A DNA stretch of 64,000 bases from Oceanotoga teriensis (GTDB taxonomy: Bacteria > Thermotogota > Thermotogae > Petrotogales > Petrotogaceae). Positions 38,357-47,386 of this stretch are shown in pieces (position 1 is the stretch's first letter; the number at the start of each line of letters is the position of its first letter). The stretch is from the NCBI RefSeq assembly GCF_003148465.1, contig NZ_QGGI01000016.1:1-64000 (forward strand), read 5' to 3'. The notes below the pieces were generated by a model. It was not told the origin of the DNA and made no database searches. It saw only the letters and a program-made list of their open reading frames with translations. A program made the position numbers and the translations under genes.

Positions 38357-39370
38357 TCATTTCCAGTCATGATATTCTTTTAAGTTTGATTTGTCAACTA
38401 TTTTTATAGGTACTTGAATATCTGTTGTATAATTTCCATTTATTATCGTTTTATAGGCCATAACTCCACCTATATATCCATAAAGATAAGGAGACATTGC
38501 CAATGTAGCATCAAGTTCACCTTTTTCAATTGATTCTTTTGCTTCTTCTATGAAATCACATCCTATAACCATAACTTGATCTTTTTTTCCTACAGCTTTC
38601 AAAGCTTCTACAGAAGCAAGAGCCATCGTATCATTGGCACAGAATATTACATCAAGGTCTGGATTTGCCTGTATAAGATTCGATGTTACGTTTAATGCAG
38701 TTGTTCTATCCCAATTTCCTGGTTGTACAGATACAATTTTCATATTTGGAGATTTTGCAAGTTCAGAAATACAACCATTTTTTCTTCCTTCTGATTGTGC
38801 AGATCCAGGTATTCCCTCTATTATAGCAACTTTAACATTTTTTTCACCTTTAAACTTTTCAACTATATATTGGCCTGGAAGTCTTCCTTGATACTCAAAG
38901 TCTACCGCAAGCATTCCATTTATCTTTGCTCCAGCATTTTTAGCTGCTTGTTCATCTACATAAGTTCCTACAGCAATAACAGGTATTTTTCTTTGTGTAG
39001 CTTTAGAAACTGCCGGAATAAGATTGAAAGGATTTATAGGTGATATACATAGAGCATCATATCCTTTTATTAACATTGTTTCTAAATAGTTCAGTTGTGC
39101 AGAAGCATCTCCTTCTGAAGGTGCTGCAACTACATCGATTTTGAATCCAAAATCTTTTGCCGATGCCTCAAATCCTTCTTTCATAGTTACCCAAAAAGGA
39201 TTTGCCAAGGTTATTTCAAGAGCTCCTACTTTATAAACTTTATCTGTTTTTTCTGGACTACCGAGTTCTCTCAACACATCACTTTTTGCTTTTTCAAATG
39301 CACTTTGTTCAGATAAACCTATGCTAAAAATAGTAATAAAAGTTAAAAATAATGCCAAATATTTCTTCAT
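38357..39370 (-). CDS. RbsB-like sugar-binding lipoprotein/periplasmic protein
   Basis: About 337 residues. I start at ATG 39370, which follows AGGAGGG and gives MKKYLALFLTFITIFSIGLSE, a signal peptide; an ATG 18 bases upstream lacks a site. The mature protein has the type I periplasmic-binding fold (EITLANPFWVTMKEGFEASAKD, YDALCISPINPFNLIPAVSKA, IIEGIPGSAQSEGRKNG, DVIFCANDTMALASVEAL). It delivers substrate to the RbsA/RbsC transporter encoded upstream. Ligand unknown; a pentose or nucleoside is likely from context. Confidence 0.93.
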   Translation of the reverse strand: MKKYLALFLTFITIFSIGLSEQSAFEKAKSDVLRELGSPEKTDKVYKVGALEITLANPFWVTMKEGFEASAKDFGFKIDVVAAPSEGDASAQLNYLETMLIKGYDALCISPINPFNLIPAVSKATQRKIPVIAVGTYVDEQAAKNAGAKINGMLAVDFEYQGRLPGQYIVEKFKGEKNVKVAIIEGIPGSAQSEGRKNGCISELAKSPNMKIVSVQPGNWDRTTALNVTSNLIQANPDLDVIFCANDTMALASVEALKAVGKKDQVMVIGCDFIEEAKESIEKGELDATLAMSPYLYGYIGGVMAYKTIINGNYTTDIQVPIKIVDKSNLKEYHDWK

Positions 39371-39388
39371 AATATCCCTCCTGAACAA

Positions 39389-40336
39389 TTATCCTTTATA
39401 TGAATAATCGTTTCTTATTTTATCTATGAAAACTGCTATAAGAATTACTATACCAATAATTAAATTTTGATAATATGACTGAACATTCAATAGAGTCATT
39501 CCATTTCTTAAAACTCCCATTAAAAGAGAGCCTATTATAGCTCCTGTCACAGATCCTGTACCACCCGAAAGACTTGTACCACTCATAACAACAGCTGCAA
39601 CTGCATCAAGTCCCATGCTCATAGATCCCAATGGTTCTGCACTATTTAATCTTGCTGTAGTTATGATAGCTGCTATACCAGTTGTAAAACCATTTATCAT
39701 ATAAACTATCATTTCATATTTGAATATATTTATTCCACACATTTTTACTGCTTGTCTATTATCCCCTATTGCTAGTGCATAATGACCTATCTTTGTTTTT
39801 TTGAATATAAATATAGATATTATTATACAAATCAATGCAATTATTACTGGAATTGGTATTGATAATATAGAGCCTATTCCTAAGAATGAAAAGCTTTTTG
39901 GAAACCCATATATAGGAAGTCCTCCTGAAAATATTAGAGCTGCTCCTTGAAAAATACTCATAGTTGCTAAAGTTACTATAAAAGATGGTAAATTTATTTT
40001 TGATACAAGAAATCCATTTATAAATCCACATAAAATACTTATTATAAGTCCAGCAAGTATAGCAATAAATACATTTGTTCCGCTTTTCATAAGGCTTGCC
40101 ATTAATATACCACTCACTACAGCTATTGAACCAACTGAGAGGTCAATCCCGCCAGTAACAATTACAAAAGTCATTCCAATTGAAAGAATTATGTATGTTG
40201 AGGACTGTAATAGAATATTTATTAAATTATATCCAGATAAAAATAATGGTGATAAAAATGACATAAGTATAAAAAGTCCTATTAAAGCTATACTTACTCC
40301 AAATTCAGGAGCTTTTAAAATATTAAGTTTTTTCAT
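39389..40336 (-). CDS. RbsC-like sugar ABC permease
   Basis: A 315-residue membrane protein with eight to ten spans. ATG 40336 follows GGAGGAG and lies just inside the end of the ATPase gene. MTFVIVTGGIDLSVGSIAVVSGI is the classic RbsC segment and GLDAVAAVVMSGTSLSGGTGSVTGAIIG the second. It forms the channel of a type II sugar importer with two copies per ATPase. Overlap with the ATPase gene shows coupled synthesis. Confidence 0.93.
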   Translation of the reverse strand: MKKLNILKAPEFGVSIALIGLFILMSFLSPLFLSGYNLINILLQSSTYIILSIGMTFVIVTGGIDLSVGSIAVVSGILMASLMKSGTNVFIAILAGLIISILCGFINGFLVSKINLPSFIVTLATMSIFQGAALIFSGGLPIYGFPKSFSFLGIGSILSIPIPVIIALICIIISIFIFKKTKIGHYALAIGDNRQAVKMCGINIFKYEMIVYMINGFTTGIAAIITTARLNSAEPLGSMSMGLDAVAAVVMSGTSLSGGTGSVTGAIIGSLLMGVLRNGMTLLNVQSYYQNLIIGIVILIAVFIDKIRNDYSYKG

Positions 40337-41825
40337 ATTTTTCTCCTCCAGCTGATGTTGCATATTTAAGTAAGATCTTTTCATCTATATTTTTATTTTC
40401 TAATTCTTTAACAATTTTTCCATCAGATATAATTATTATTCTATTACATAAATCGAGTAGTTCTGGAAAATCTGATGATGCAACTATAGCAGAATTGTTT
40501 TCTGAACAGTACTTTCTTATTAGTTGATGTATTTCTTGTTTTGCATTTACATCAACTCCAACAGTTGGTTCATCTAAAAGAAGTATTTTAGATTTTTTTG
40601 CCAACCATCTAGCTATTAAAACTTTTTGTTGATTACCACCACTCAAATTCCCACTAATAAAAGACATATTCTGAGTATTTAGTCCAACTTTTTGTGAGTA
40701 TTCTGAAGATATTTTTTTTATTTTCTTAGTTTTTTTTATTCCTTTTTCAAATATCTCTTTACTCATTGGTAAGGTTATATTTTTTGATATTGATGATTTT
40801 AAAGAGAGTCCTGTTCTTTTTCTATCTTCTGTTACAAAGCCTATTCCTCGCATTATAGAGTTGTTTATTGATGGATTTATATATTCTTCAGAATTTATAT
40901 AAATTTTTCCTTTGTAATTTTTATTTATTCCATAAATACATTCAAATATTTCTGTTCTACCACTTCCAAGTAATCCCGCTATTCCAAGTATTTCTCCCTT
41001 TCTCAATTCAAAATTTATTTTTTTAAGTTTTATGGTTGATAAATCTTTTAATTCAAGAATTGTTTCACCTATAATTAGGTTATTTTTTTGTATTGAAGAG
41101 ATTTTTTTACCCGCCATGAGTTCTATGACTTTTTCTTTTGTTATACTTTTAGTATCAAATGTACCTGTATTTTCACCATCACGCAATATTGTTATCCGCT
41201 CAGATATTTTAAATATTTCTTCCATTCTATGAGAAATATATATTATAGATATATTTTTTTCTTTTAATGTTTTTATAATCTCAAAAAGTTTTTTAACTTC
41301 TTGAGCACTCAATCCACCTGTTGGTTCATCCATGATCACTATTTTTGCTTTTCTGTTTATGGCTCTCATTATTTCAACTGTTTGTTGCATACCTGTACTC
41401 AATTCAGATACTATAGTTTCAGGATCTATATCCATACTAAAACTTTTCATAAGTTTAGAGCTTTCTTTTATCATATATGATTTTGAAATTAATCCTTTTT
41501 TTAATGGTTCAAGTCCAAGAAAAATGTTTTCAGCTACACTTTTATGCATTAAAAGTGTTCTTTCTTGAGGTATTAACACTATTCCATTTTCATATGATTT
41601 TGATGGAGAAAGTACTTTAAGTTCTTGATCTTTGAATATTATTTTTCCTTCATCTTTTTTTATTAATCCAAAAATAATCTTTATAAGAGTTGATTTACCC
41701 GCACCATTTTCTCCAAGGAGTGCATGTATTTCTCCTTCTTTTAAATCAAAAGAAACTTTTTTTAAAGCCTTTACACCTGGAAAATTTTTACTTATATTTT
41801 TTACTGAAAGAATTGTTTTTTGCAT
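40323..41825 (-). CDS. RbsA-like sugar ABC transporter ATPase
   Basis: 500 residues with two nucleotide-binding domains. The first has GENGAGKST (Walker A), LSTGMQQTVEI (signature) and IVIMDEPTGGLS (Walker B). The second has the degenerate Walker A GLLGSGRTE usual for this family, a good LSGGNQQKV signature and ILLLDEPTVGVD. Such asymmetric ATPases energise uptake of ribose, galactose, xylose or nucleosides. It immediately follows the PfkB kinase gene. Confidence 0.95.
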   Translation of the reverse strand: MQKTILSVKNISKNFPGVKALKKVSFDLKEGEIHALLGENGAGKSTLIKIIFGLIKKDEGKIIFKDQELKVLSPSKSYENGIVLIPQERTLLMHKSVAENIFLGLEPLKKGLISKSYMIKESSKLMKSFSMDIDPETIVSELSTGMQQTVEIMRAINRKAKIVIMDEPTGGLSAQEVKKLFEIIKTLKEKNISIIYISHRMEEIFKISERITILRDGENTGTFDTKSITKEKVIELMAGKKISSIQKNNLIIGETILELKDLSTIKLKKINFELRKGEILGIAGLLGSGRTEIFECIYGINKNYKGKIYINSEEYINPSINNSIMRGIGFVTEDRKRTGLSLKSSISKNITLPMSKEIFEKGIKKTKKIKKISSEYSQKVGLNTQNMSFISGNLSGGNQQKVLIARWLAKKSKILLLDEPTVGVDVNAKQEIHQLIRKYCSENNSAIVASSDFPELLDLCNRIIIISDGKIVKELENKNIDEKILLKYATSAGGEKYEKT

Positions 41826-42758
41826 CTAAAAACCTTCTTTTATTCTGTATATTAGTTCATTTAAATCAGGACCACTTCTTGCCCCTTTTCTTGTACAGGT
41901 TATTGCTGCAGCTGTATTAGAATATCTGAGTGATTGTTCAAAATTTTCATTTCTTACATAATGCCAGTATAAAAATGTTCCTATAAATGAATCTCCTGCT
42001 CCTGTAGTATCTACCGGTTCTATTTTTAAAGATGGTTGCATTATAAGATCATCAGTGGTACATACACATGCTCCTTTACTTCCAAGAGTTAAAATAATAT
42101 CACCATTGTATTTATAATTTTCTCTTATAAAATCAATATTTTCGTTTAAATTCGATAAACCTGTTATATCTTTTAAAGTAGAAAAAGATATATTAAAAAC
42201 ATCTATATAATTAAAAAGTTCGGAAAATATTTCATCTGTCATACCAAAACCTTTCATAACAATTGGTGCAACTTGTAAATTGAATACAACAGTTTTTCCT
42301 CTTTTTTTAAATTCTTTTGCTGCATAAAGGCATGCATCACTTGGAATAAAATCTGTATAAAGAATATCAAATTCTTCAAATATTTTTTTATTTATTTCAT
42401 CTTTTGTTAAGTTTAATAGACAATCTCCAAGTCTTGTAAGAATTGATTTGTCTCCATTTTTATCAACATAAATAATTGTAGAAGTTGATATACCATTTTC
42501 TTTAGTTATCATATATTTAGAATTTATACCACTTTTTTCTAATCCTTTTTTGATTATTTTTGAACTTTCATCATCTCCAATTTTTGCACAAAAAGCCGTA
42601 TCTCCACCATACATTGCAATTTGATTTATAACATTTGCACAGCTACCACCATCATAAATTTTTTCATCTATGATGTTAGAAAATCCATCTTTTACAGGTA
42701 ATCTGTCTACAGTGAATATTCTGTCAATGGCTATACTTCCAAGTCCTAATATTTTCAT
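41826..42758 (-). CDS. PfkB-family sugar or nucleoside kinase
   Basis: A 310-residue ribokinase-fold kinase. KILGLGSIAIDRIFTVDRLP is the N-terminal strand, GGSCANVINQIAMYGG is signature 1 and PVDTTGAGDSFIGTFLYW is signature 2 with the catalytic Asp. The family includes ribokinase, adenosine kinase and pseudouridine kinase; I cannot separate these by eye. It ends where the ABC ATPase gene starts, so its product likely phosphorylates the imported sugar or nucleoside. Confidence 0.9.
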   Translation of the reverse strand: MKILGLGSIAIDRIFTVDRLPVKDGFSNIIDEKIYDGGSCANVINQIAMYGGDTAFCAKIGDDESSKIIKKGLEKSGINSKYMITKENGISTSTIIYVDKNGDKSILTRLGDCLLNLTKDEINKKIFEEFDILYTDFIPSDACLYAAKEFKKRGKTVVFNLQVAPIVMKGFGMTDEIFSELFNYIDVFNISFSTLKDITGLSNLNENIDFIRENYKYNGDIILTLGSKGACVCTTDDLIMQPSLKIEPVDTTGAGDSFIGTFLYWHYVRNENFEQSLRYSNTAAAITCTRKGARSGPDLNELIYRIKEGF

Positions 42759-42768
42759 AATATACCTC

Positions 42769-43506
42769 CTATAGTTTTCTCATAAGAGAGAAACGTATCA
42801 TATCATTTCTATAAAATGCTCTTGAATACCATATTGGTTTATTATCAAATGAATAATGAATTTGTTCAATATACATTATTAAATGATTATTTTTTATGGC
42901 TAATTTTTCACTTATAAGATCATCTGAACTATATGGATTTAAATAAGTTATTGCATGATCAACTTTGAATTCTTTTTTTTCTGTCAAATAAGATAAAAGA
43001 GAACCAGAAAAACTTTCATAATCTTCTTGATTAAAATAAACAAGAGGTACAAAACTTATTTCATAACAAAATGGATTTTCATCAGCTGTTCTAACTCTTT
43101 CTATTATAGAAACTTTTGAATCTTTTTTTAGGTCTAATTTTTCAGATATATTTCCATCCGCATAATCTGTTGAATACTTTGAAAATATAGTTCCTGGTCT
43201 CATTCCTGAACTTTTTATAAAATCTGTTATTGATCTTAGTTTTTCAAGTCCACCTTGAAGTTTATATTTATTACAATTTATAAAAGTTCCCATTTTTCTT
43301 TTTCTGGATATATATCCTTCAAGCTCAAGTTTTTTTAAAGCATCTCTTAAAGCTGTTCTACTTACATTTAATTGTTTTGAAAGTTTAATTTCTGATGGTA
43401 ATTTATCACTTGTTCTTTCTGGATTATTTATGTATTTTAAAAGTTCTTCATATGTCTTCGATACGACTGACCTTCCATCATTTATTTTCTTTATTTCATC
43501 AGACAT
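42769..43506 (-). CDS. GntR-family regulator (UTRA type)
   Basis: A 245-residue repressor. The winged helix is at residues 15-85 (VSKTYEELLKYI, LSKQLNVSRTALRDALKKLELEGYISRKRKMGTFI). The UTRA domain is at 95-240 (VSIIERVRTADENPFCYEISFVP). First gene of the kinase/ABC/ADP-ribosylglycohydrolase operon, ten bases before the kinase. Two copies of a GGTATTACC-type palindrome flank its promoter region, at 43533 and 43643, and are the probable operators. Confidence 0.92.
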   Translation of the reverse strand: MSDEIKKINDGRSVVSKTYEELLKYINNPERTSDKLPSEIKLSKQLNVSRTALRDALKKLELEGYISRKRKMGTFINCNKYKLQGGLEKLRSITDFIKSSGMRPGTIFSKYSTDYADGNISEKLDLKKDSKVSIIERVRTADENPFCYEISFVPLVYFNQEDYESFSGSLLSYLTEKKEFKVDHAITYLNPYSSDDLISEKLAIKNNHLIMYIEQIHYSFDNKPIWYSRAFYRNDMIRFSLMRKL

Positions 43507-43532
43507 ATATTTTCCTCCTCCATTATTTTAAT

Positions 43533-43654
43533 GGTATTACCAATAACATTATAATCTTTTTTTAAAAATTAATATAATTGAATTATTTATACTTATTAAC
43601 AAAGAGATTAGTTCTTAATCAAATATATTTAAAAATCTTTTTATTGGTAATACC
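43533..43654 (-). promoter_or_regulatory. Paired operators of the GntR/ribose-type operon
   Basis: GGTATTACCAAT at 43533-43544 and its exact reverse complement ATTGGTAATACC at 43643-43654. Each contains a 9-bp palindrome (GGTA-N-TACC). The pair spans the region where the operon promoter must lie, about 110 bases apart, which would permit looping. Confidence 0.7.
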
Positions 43655-43690
43655 TATTACTTTTTATTTTATTTTTCTAATAAAAAATAA

Positions 43691-43726
43691 AAAACCTGAT
43701 TAACTTTTTATTATTAATCAGGTTTT
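43691..43726 (-). terminator. Terminator of the TPR gene
   Basis: AAAACCTGATTAA pairs with TTAATCAGGTTTT around a 10-base loop. The minus strand continues in T-rich sequence. It ends the TPR/export transcript just after the stop at 43733. Confidence 0.82.
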
Positions 43727-43732
43727 CATAGT

Positions 43733-44974
43733 TCATATTTTGAGTTCTTTTATCATTCTATCATGTCTCTTTTTTAAAGTTGAATCTTTTATCTCTGTTG
43801 ACAATGCTTTAAATTCTTTAAAAAGTTCTTTAAGTTTTTCTTCTTCTTTTAATTTATTATAGAATATCATAAGTTTAAAATATGAATCAAAAAAGAATTT
43901 GTTTTCTTTGATCGATTTTTTATAATATGTTTCAGCTTCTATATTTTTATTTTCTATTTCATTTATATGACCCATAGAAAGATATATGAGTGCATCCGCA
44001 TAATCTTCTTTTTCAGCTTTTAAACCTATTTCATATGCTTTTTGATTTTGTTCTTTTCTCATATAACCATTCATTAAACAATAAGTTATTATAGGATTTT
44101 GTGGATATTTTTCTTTCAATTCACCATATATTTTAATTATTCTGTCAAAATCTTCAAGATTTTTATCCAAAAGGTTATGATATCTTATATATACATCTGA
44201 ATATGAAGGATATTTGTTCAATAAAATCTCCAATGTATCAGCACTTTTTTTATATTCTTCAAGGATCATGTATATATTTGAAAGACTTTCATATATTTTT
44301 TTGTTATCTTCGCAATTTTTTATTCCTTCTTCAAGCTTTTCAACAGCTTCTTTTAAATATTTATCCTCTTTTCTTTTTTCTATATCTAAATTTGCAAGAT
44401 GTGTACATGAATCTGCAAATTCTACATAATATATAGAATTCTTGTTTAATTTAATGGCTTCATTTAAGTATTCTAAAGCTTTTTGATGATCATTTTCAAA
44501 TCTTTTTAAAATTGCAGCTTGATGGTATGTTTCAGGATCATTTTTTTCGTTTTCTAATTTATATTTTATTTCTTTTAATTTTTCATCATATATTTTTTTT
44601 GCCTTTTCTTTCATATCGAGTTGAACATATAAAGAATAAAGTATAACCCAAAATCCTTTATCATCTTGTTCTATGCTTTCTAAATATTTTTCATATGATT
44701 CAATAGCATTTTTTATATATCCCATACTTTGATAAACATTTCCAAGCATAAAATAATTTTCATAAGCTTCAGGTTTGAACTTTAAAGCAAGTTTTAAAGA
44801 TTTTGATGCTTCTTCGAAATCTCTTAATATTATGTTTATACTCGCTATTTTACTGTGTATTTCATAAGAATTGAATTTCTTTTTTAAAGCTTTTTTATAC
44901 TCTTTAAGAGATTTTTCATATTTACCTTTTTTGTATAATTGATCTGCATTTTCTATAATTTCTTCAAATTTCAT
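43733..44974 (-). CDS. Tetratricopeptide-repeat protein
   Basis: About 413 residues. ATG 44974 follows GGAGGG; an upstream ATG 27 bases earlier lies within the palindromic leader and is less likely. Nearly the whole chain is TPR helices, for example ADQLYKKGKYEKSLKEYKKAL, YFMLGNVYQSMGYIKNAIESYEKYL and YHQAAILKRFENDHQKALEYLNEAI. There are about nine to ten repeats, and no enzymatic domain or signal peptide. TPR proteins are scaffolds. It lies downstream of the outer-membrane/export operon but has its own promoter, with a 20-bp palindrome at the transcription start. Confidence 0.85.
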   Translation of the reverse strand: MKFEEIIENADQLYKKGKYEKSLKEYKKALKKKFNSYEIHSKIASINIILRDFEEASKSLKLALKFKPEAYENYFMLGNVYQSMGYIKNAIESYEKYLESIEQDDKGFWVILYSLYVQLDMKEKAKKIYDEKLKEIKYKLENEKNDPETYHQAAILKRFENDHQKALEYLNEAIKLNKNSIYYVEFADSCTHLANLDIEKRKEDKYLKEAVEKLEEGIKNCEDNKKIYESLSNIYMILEEYKKSADTLEILLNKYPSYSDVYIRYHNLLDKNLEDFDRIIKIYGELKEKYPQNPIITYCLMNGYMRKEQNQKAYEIGLKAEKEDYADALIYLSMGHINEIENKNIEAETYYKKSIKENKFFFDSYFKLMIFYNKLKEEEKLKELFKEFKALSTEIKDSTLKKRHDRMIKELKI

Positions 44975-44983
44975 ATTATCCCT

Positions 44984-45014
44984 CCATGAAATATATTTCA
45001 TGGATATTATATCA
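44984..45014 (-). promoter_or_regulatory. Promoter and 20-bp palindrome before the TPR gene
   Basis: On the minus strand TGATATAAT (45006-45014) is an extended -10. CCATGAAATATATTTCATGG at 44984-45003 is a perfect 20-bp palindrome beginning near the predicted +1 and touching the ribosome site. It may be an operator or a 5-prime stabilising hairpin. Confidence 0.6.
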
Positions 45015-45019
45015 TAATA

Positions 45020-46606
45020 TTAAAAATAACCTGTTAATTGTAATTTTATTCCATTCAATTGTTTATTTGTATACATTGGATGAGTTTTATCATCTATTAA
45101 TGTGTATAAGAATGAAAAACCGACTTCAAAAAGCTTTTCTCCCGTATATTTTATGTCGCCTGTAAATGTATATGCCGGAGTTATTTTTGAATTATTTATG
45201 TCAAATCCTATCAATGTTCCAAATTGAATATCAAAATCTGAATTTTTGTATGATATGTATGGAGATATTCCAGGTGTGAATTTAAAATGCTGATTTGATA
45301 ATGAATTGAAGTATTCAATTCCAATTGTAAAATCATTTTTCATATACTCTAATCCAAATACATATTTAAAATAATTTTCTTTAAAAAATTTTTTATTTTC
45401 ACTGTAATTTCTTGTTTTGAAATTTTCTATATAATTTTTTTGTTTGATTATAGTGTCAGTGTTATCTTCATCAGTCTTTGTAGGAGTAGATTCAAAAGTT
45501 ATATCTATTTCATATATTGAATCTTTTTCTGTGTAATTAGTTCTATAAATACTTTCTTTTTTTTGAGGTATATAGTAGGCACTATCTAAATGCCATGTAA
45601 AACCATCTATTGGGATAGTTCCTTCTAAATCAAGTGTTATTATATTTCTATATGGCGTATAAAGTGTTGAAGTTGATTGAATAGTATCTATTATCATTCC
45701 AGATGCATCTATAGTATCTTTTATTTTCATTCCATCTATTATAGGACCTATCATGGGATCATTTGAATTTATTTCACCATTTAAAAGTATTCTAACTTTA
45801 TTATTAGTTCTATCCATATTTAAATTTATATCTTGTGGAAGTTTAAAATGGTAATGATCTCTATAATATCCTATTGTTGTATTTATTCCAAAGAAATTTA
45901 TGTTTCCTTTTATTCCTAAGTTTAAATCTTCATAAGATATTTTTGAATTTTTACCGTCTATCATCTTGGATATAGTCATGGTTGGTTCGAAAGTCATGAT
46001 TTTTTTTGATTTTTCTGTGAAAATTAGTAGTTCTTGTTTTGATTTATAATCTGGATTATCATATTTATTTACAGCTGTAAAGTAGCCCTCTAAAGCTATA
46101 TCATTTAAAAATCCTTGAATTTTTAATCCATCCATAGGAATTTTTTTATCATTCGTAAAAACACCTTTATAATCATTGGCTTGTAGATTTGTAGATGGAC
46201 TATAATAAAGCCCAGTTCCTGTATTCAAATCAAATCTTCCTATTCTCAAATTAAACGCTTGAGAATAGAAATCATAGAATACTTCTCTAAAAGATATATT
46301 AGATATTAAATATGTGGATAATAAATTCATGCTCGGAATTTCAAATGTAAAATCAGGTCTGCTTATTATATAAGCATTATCTTGCAATTGTTCATCTGAT
46401 ATTCCATTCAACAGGGAAAATGAAATATTATATTTGAAAAATGAATTGTCTGAATAGAATTCATTTATTATATCTGTTTTTATTAATTGATATATATCTG
46501 AGTTTTCAGATTCAAAATTTTTTGCTATATCAAAATCAATTTTTCCGTTTGCAGAATAGAATATTGAATATACAAATATAAAAGTTATTAATAATATTTT
46601 TTTCAT
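45020..46606 (-). CDS. Putative outer-membrane beta-barrel protein
   Basis: About 528 residues. ATG 46606 follows AGGTGAT and gives a signal peptide, MKKILLITFIFVYSIFYSANG. The mature chain is rich in alternating polar and aromatic strands (YFTAVNKYDNPDYKSK, NTTIGYYRDHYHFKL, FTWHLDSAYYIPQK). It ends in LQLTGYF, with a terminal Phe as in outer-membrane barrels. It overlaps the LolA-like gene by a few bases, after the MMPL exporter. Family knowledge: the MMPL plus LolA-like pair often has a third barrel-like partner. No closer homology recognised. Confidence 0.6.
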   Translation of the reverse strand: MKKILLITFIFVYSIFYSANGKIDFDIAKNFESENSDIYQLIKTDIINEFYSDNSFFKYNISFSLLNGISDEQLQDNAYIISRPDFTFEIPSMNLLSTYLISNISFREVFYDFYSQAFNLRIGRFDLNTGTGLYYSPSTNLQANDYKGVFTNDKKIPMDGLKIQGFLNDIALEGYFTAVNKYDNPDYKSKQELLIFTEKSKKIMTFEPTMTISKMIDGKNSKISYEDLNLGIKGNINFFGINTTIGYYRDHYHFKLPQDINLNMDRTNNKVRILLNGEINSNDPMIGPIIDGMKIKDTIDASGMIIDTIQSTSTLYTPYRNIITLDLEGTIPIDGFTWHLDSAYYIPQKKESIYRTNYTEKDSIYEIDITFESTPTKTDEDNTDTIIKQKNYIENFKTRNYSENKKFFKENYFKYVFGLEYMKNDFTIGIEYFNSLSNQHFKFTPGISPYISYKNSDFDIQFGTLIGFDINNSKITPAYTFTGDIKYTGEKLFEVGFSFLYTLIDDKTHPMYTNKQLNGIKLQLTGYF

Positions 46607-46611
46607 ATAGA

Positions 46612-47385
46612 TCACCTGTATACCAATATAGGATTTGATATATTGAGTTTATTGAAAAATCTATCTGTTATGGGAATATCATATTCAGCTTCTAAATAAT
46701 TCATTATAGTTTTTGTATCATTTTGTATATTTTGTATTTCTATTTTTTTCCAAAACTTATTTTTTCCTTCTTTTATAAGATCTTGAGATTTCATAATTTT
46801 TATAAGTTCACCTTTTTTATTATAAAAGTATGCTTGTTCTAACATCATCTCTTTTTTCAATATTATCATTTCTACTCTTGAATAATCTACATTTTCATCA
46901 TCATTTGTAATTTGTATTTTCCAATTATTTTCATCTTCTGAAATTATTTTTGAATTTTCATCATCTTCTATATCTCCAGTTATTAAATTCATATCCGAAT
47001 ATTTTATATCTGTATCAAGAAAGTTTTCATCTTTTGAAGAACCAGAAATTCTTTTTACTTTTCTCAATGCTGGTAAATATACGTATTGTTCATCTTCAGA
47101 TAAATTTAAAACTGTAGTATTTCTAACATCTACAGGTGAGTTTATTCTAAGTATAGTTTTATTTTTTGTTTCTCCATTTTCTTCATATATTAATACATAT
47201 ATATCTAATTCTTTTATACTTTTATTACCATTTTTTTCTACTATCAATTCATAACTTTGTTTAGCTGTCTTAAATGTTTTCATTGAATCTGAAAGTTGTT
47301 TTAAAATATCTTTTGCTGAATCTGCAAAGATATTTATAGATAGCATTGATAATACTAATATCATTAAAATAACAACTTTTTTCAT
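46612..47385 (-). CDS. LolA-like outer-membrane lipoprotein-sorting protein
   Basis: A 257-residue periplasmic protein with a signal peptide (MKKVVILMILVLSMLSINIFA). The mature part has the LolA-like half-barrel pattern: TILRINSPVDVRNTTVLNLSEDEQYVYLPALRKVKRI and YSRVEMIILKKEMMLEQAYFYNKKGEL. In this subfamily the protein is encoded beside MMPL/RND exporters and probably shuttles a lipid or hydrophobic cargo from the exporter across the periplasm. It starts one base from the exporter stop and overlaps the barrel gene. Confidence 0.85.
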   Translation of the reverse strand: MKKVVILMILVLSMLSINIFADSAKDILKQLSDSMKTFKTAKQSYELIVEKNGNKSIKELDIYVLIYEENGETKNKTILRINSPVDVRNTTVLNLSEDEQYVYLPALRKVKRISGSSKDENFLDTDIKYSDMNLITGDIEDDENSKIISEDENNWKIQITNDDENVDYSRVEMIILKKEMMLEQAYFYNKKGELIKIMKSQDLIKEGKNKFWKKIEIQNIQNDTKTIMNYLEAEYDIPITDRFFNKLNISNPILVYR

Positions 47386-47386
47386 T

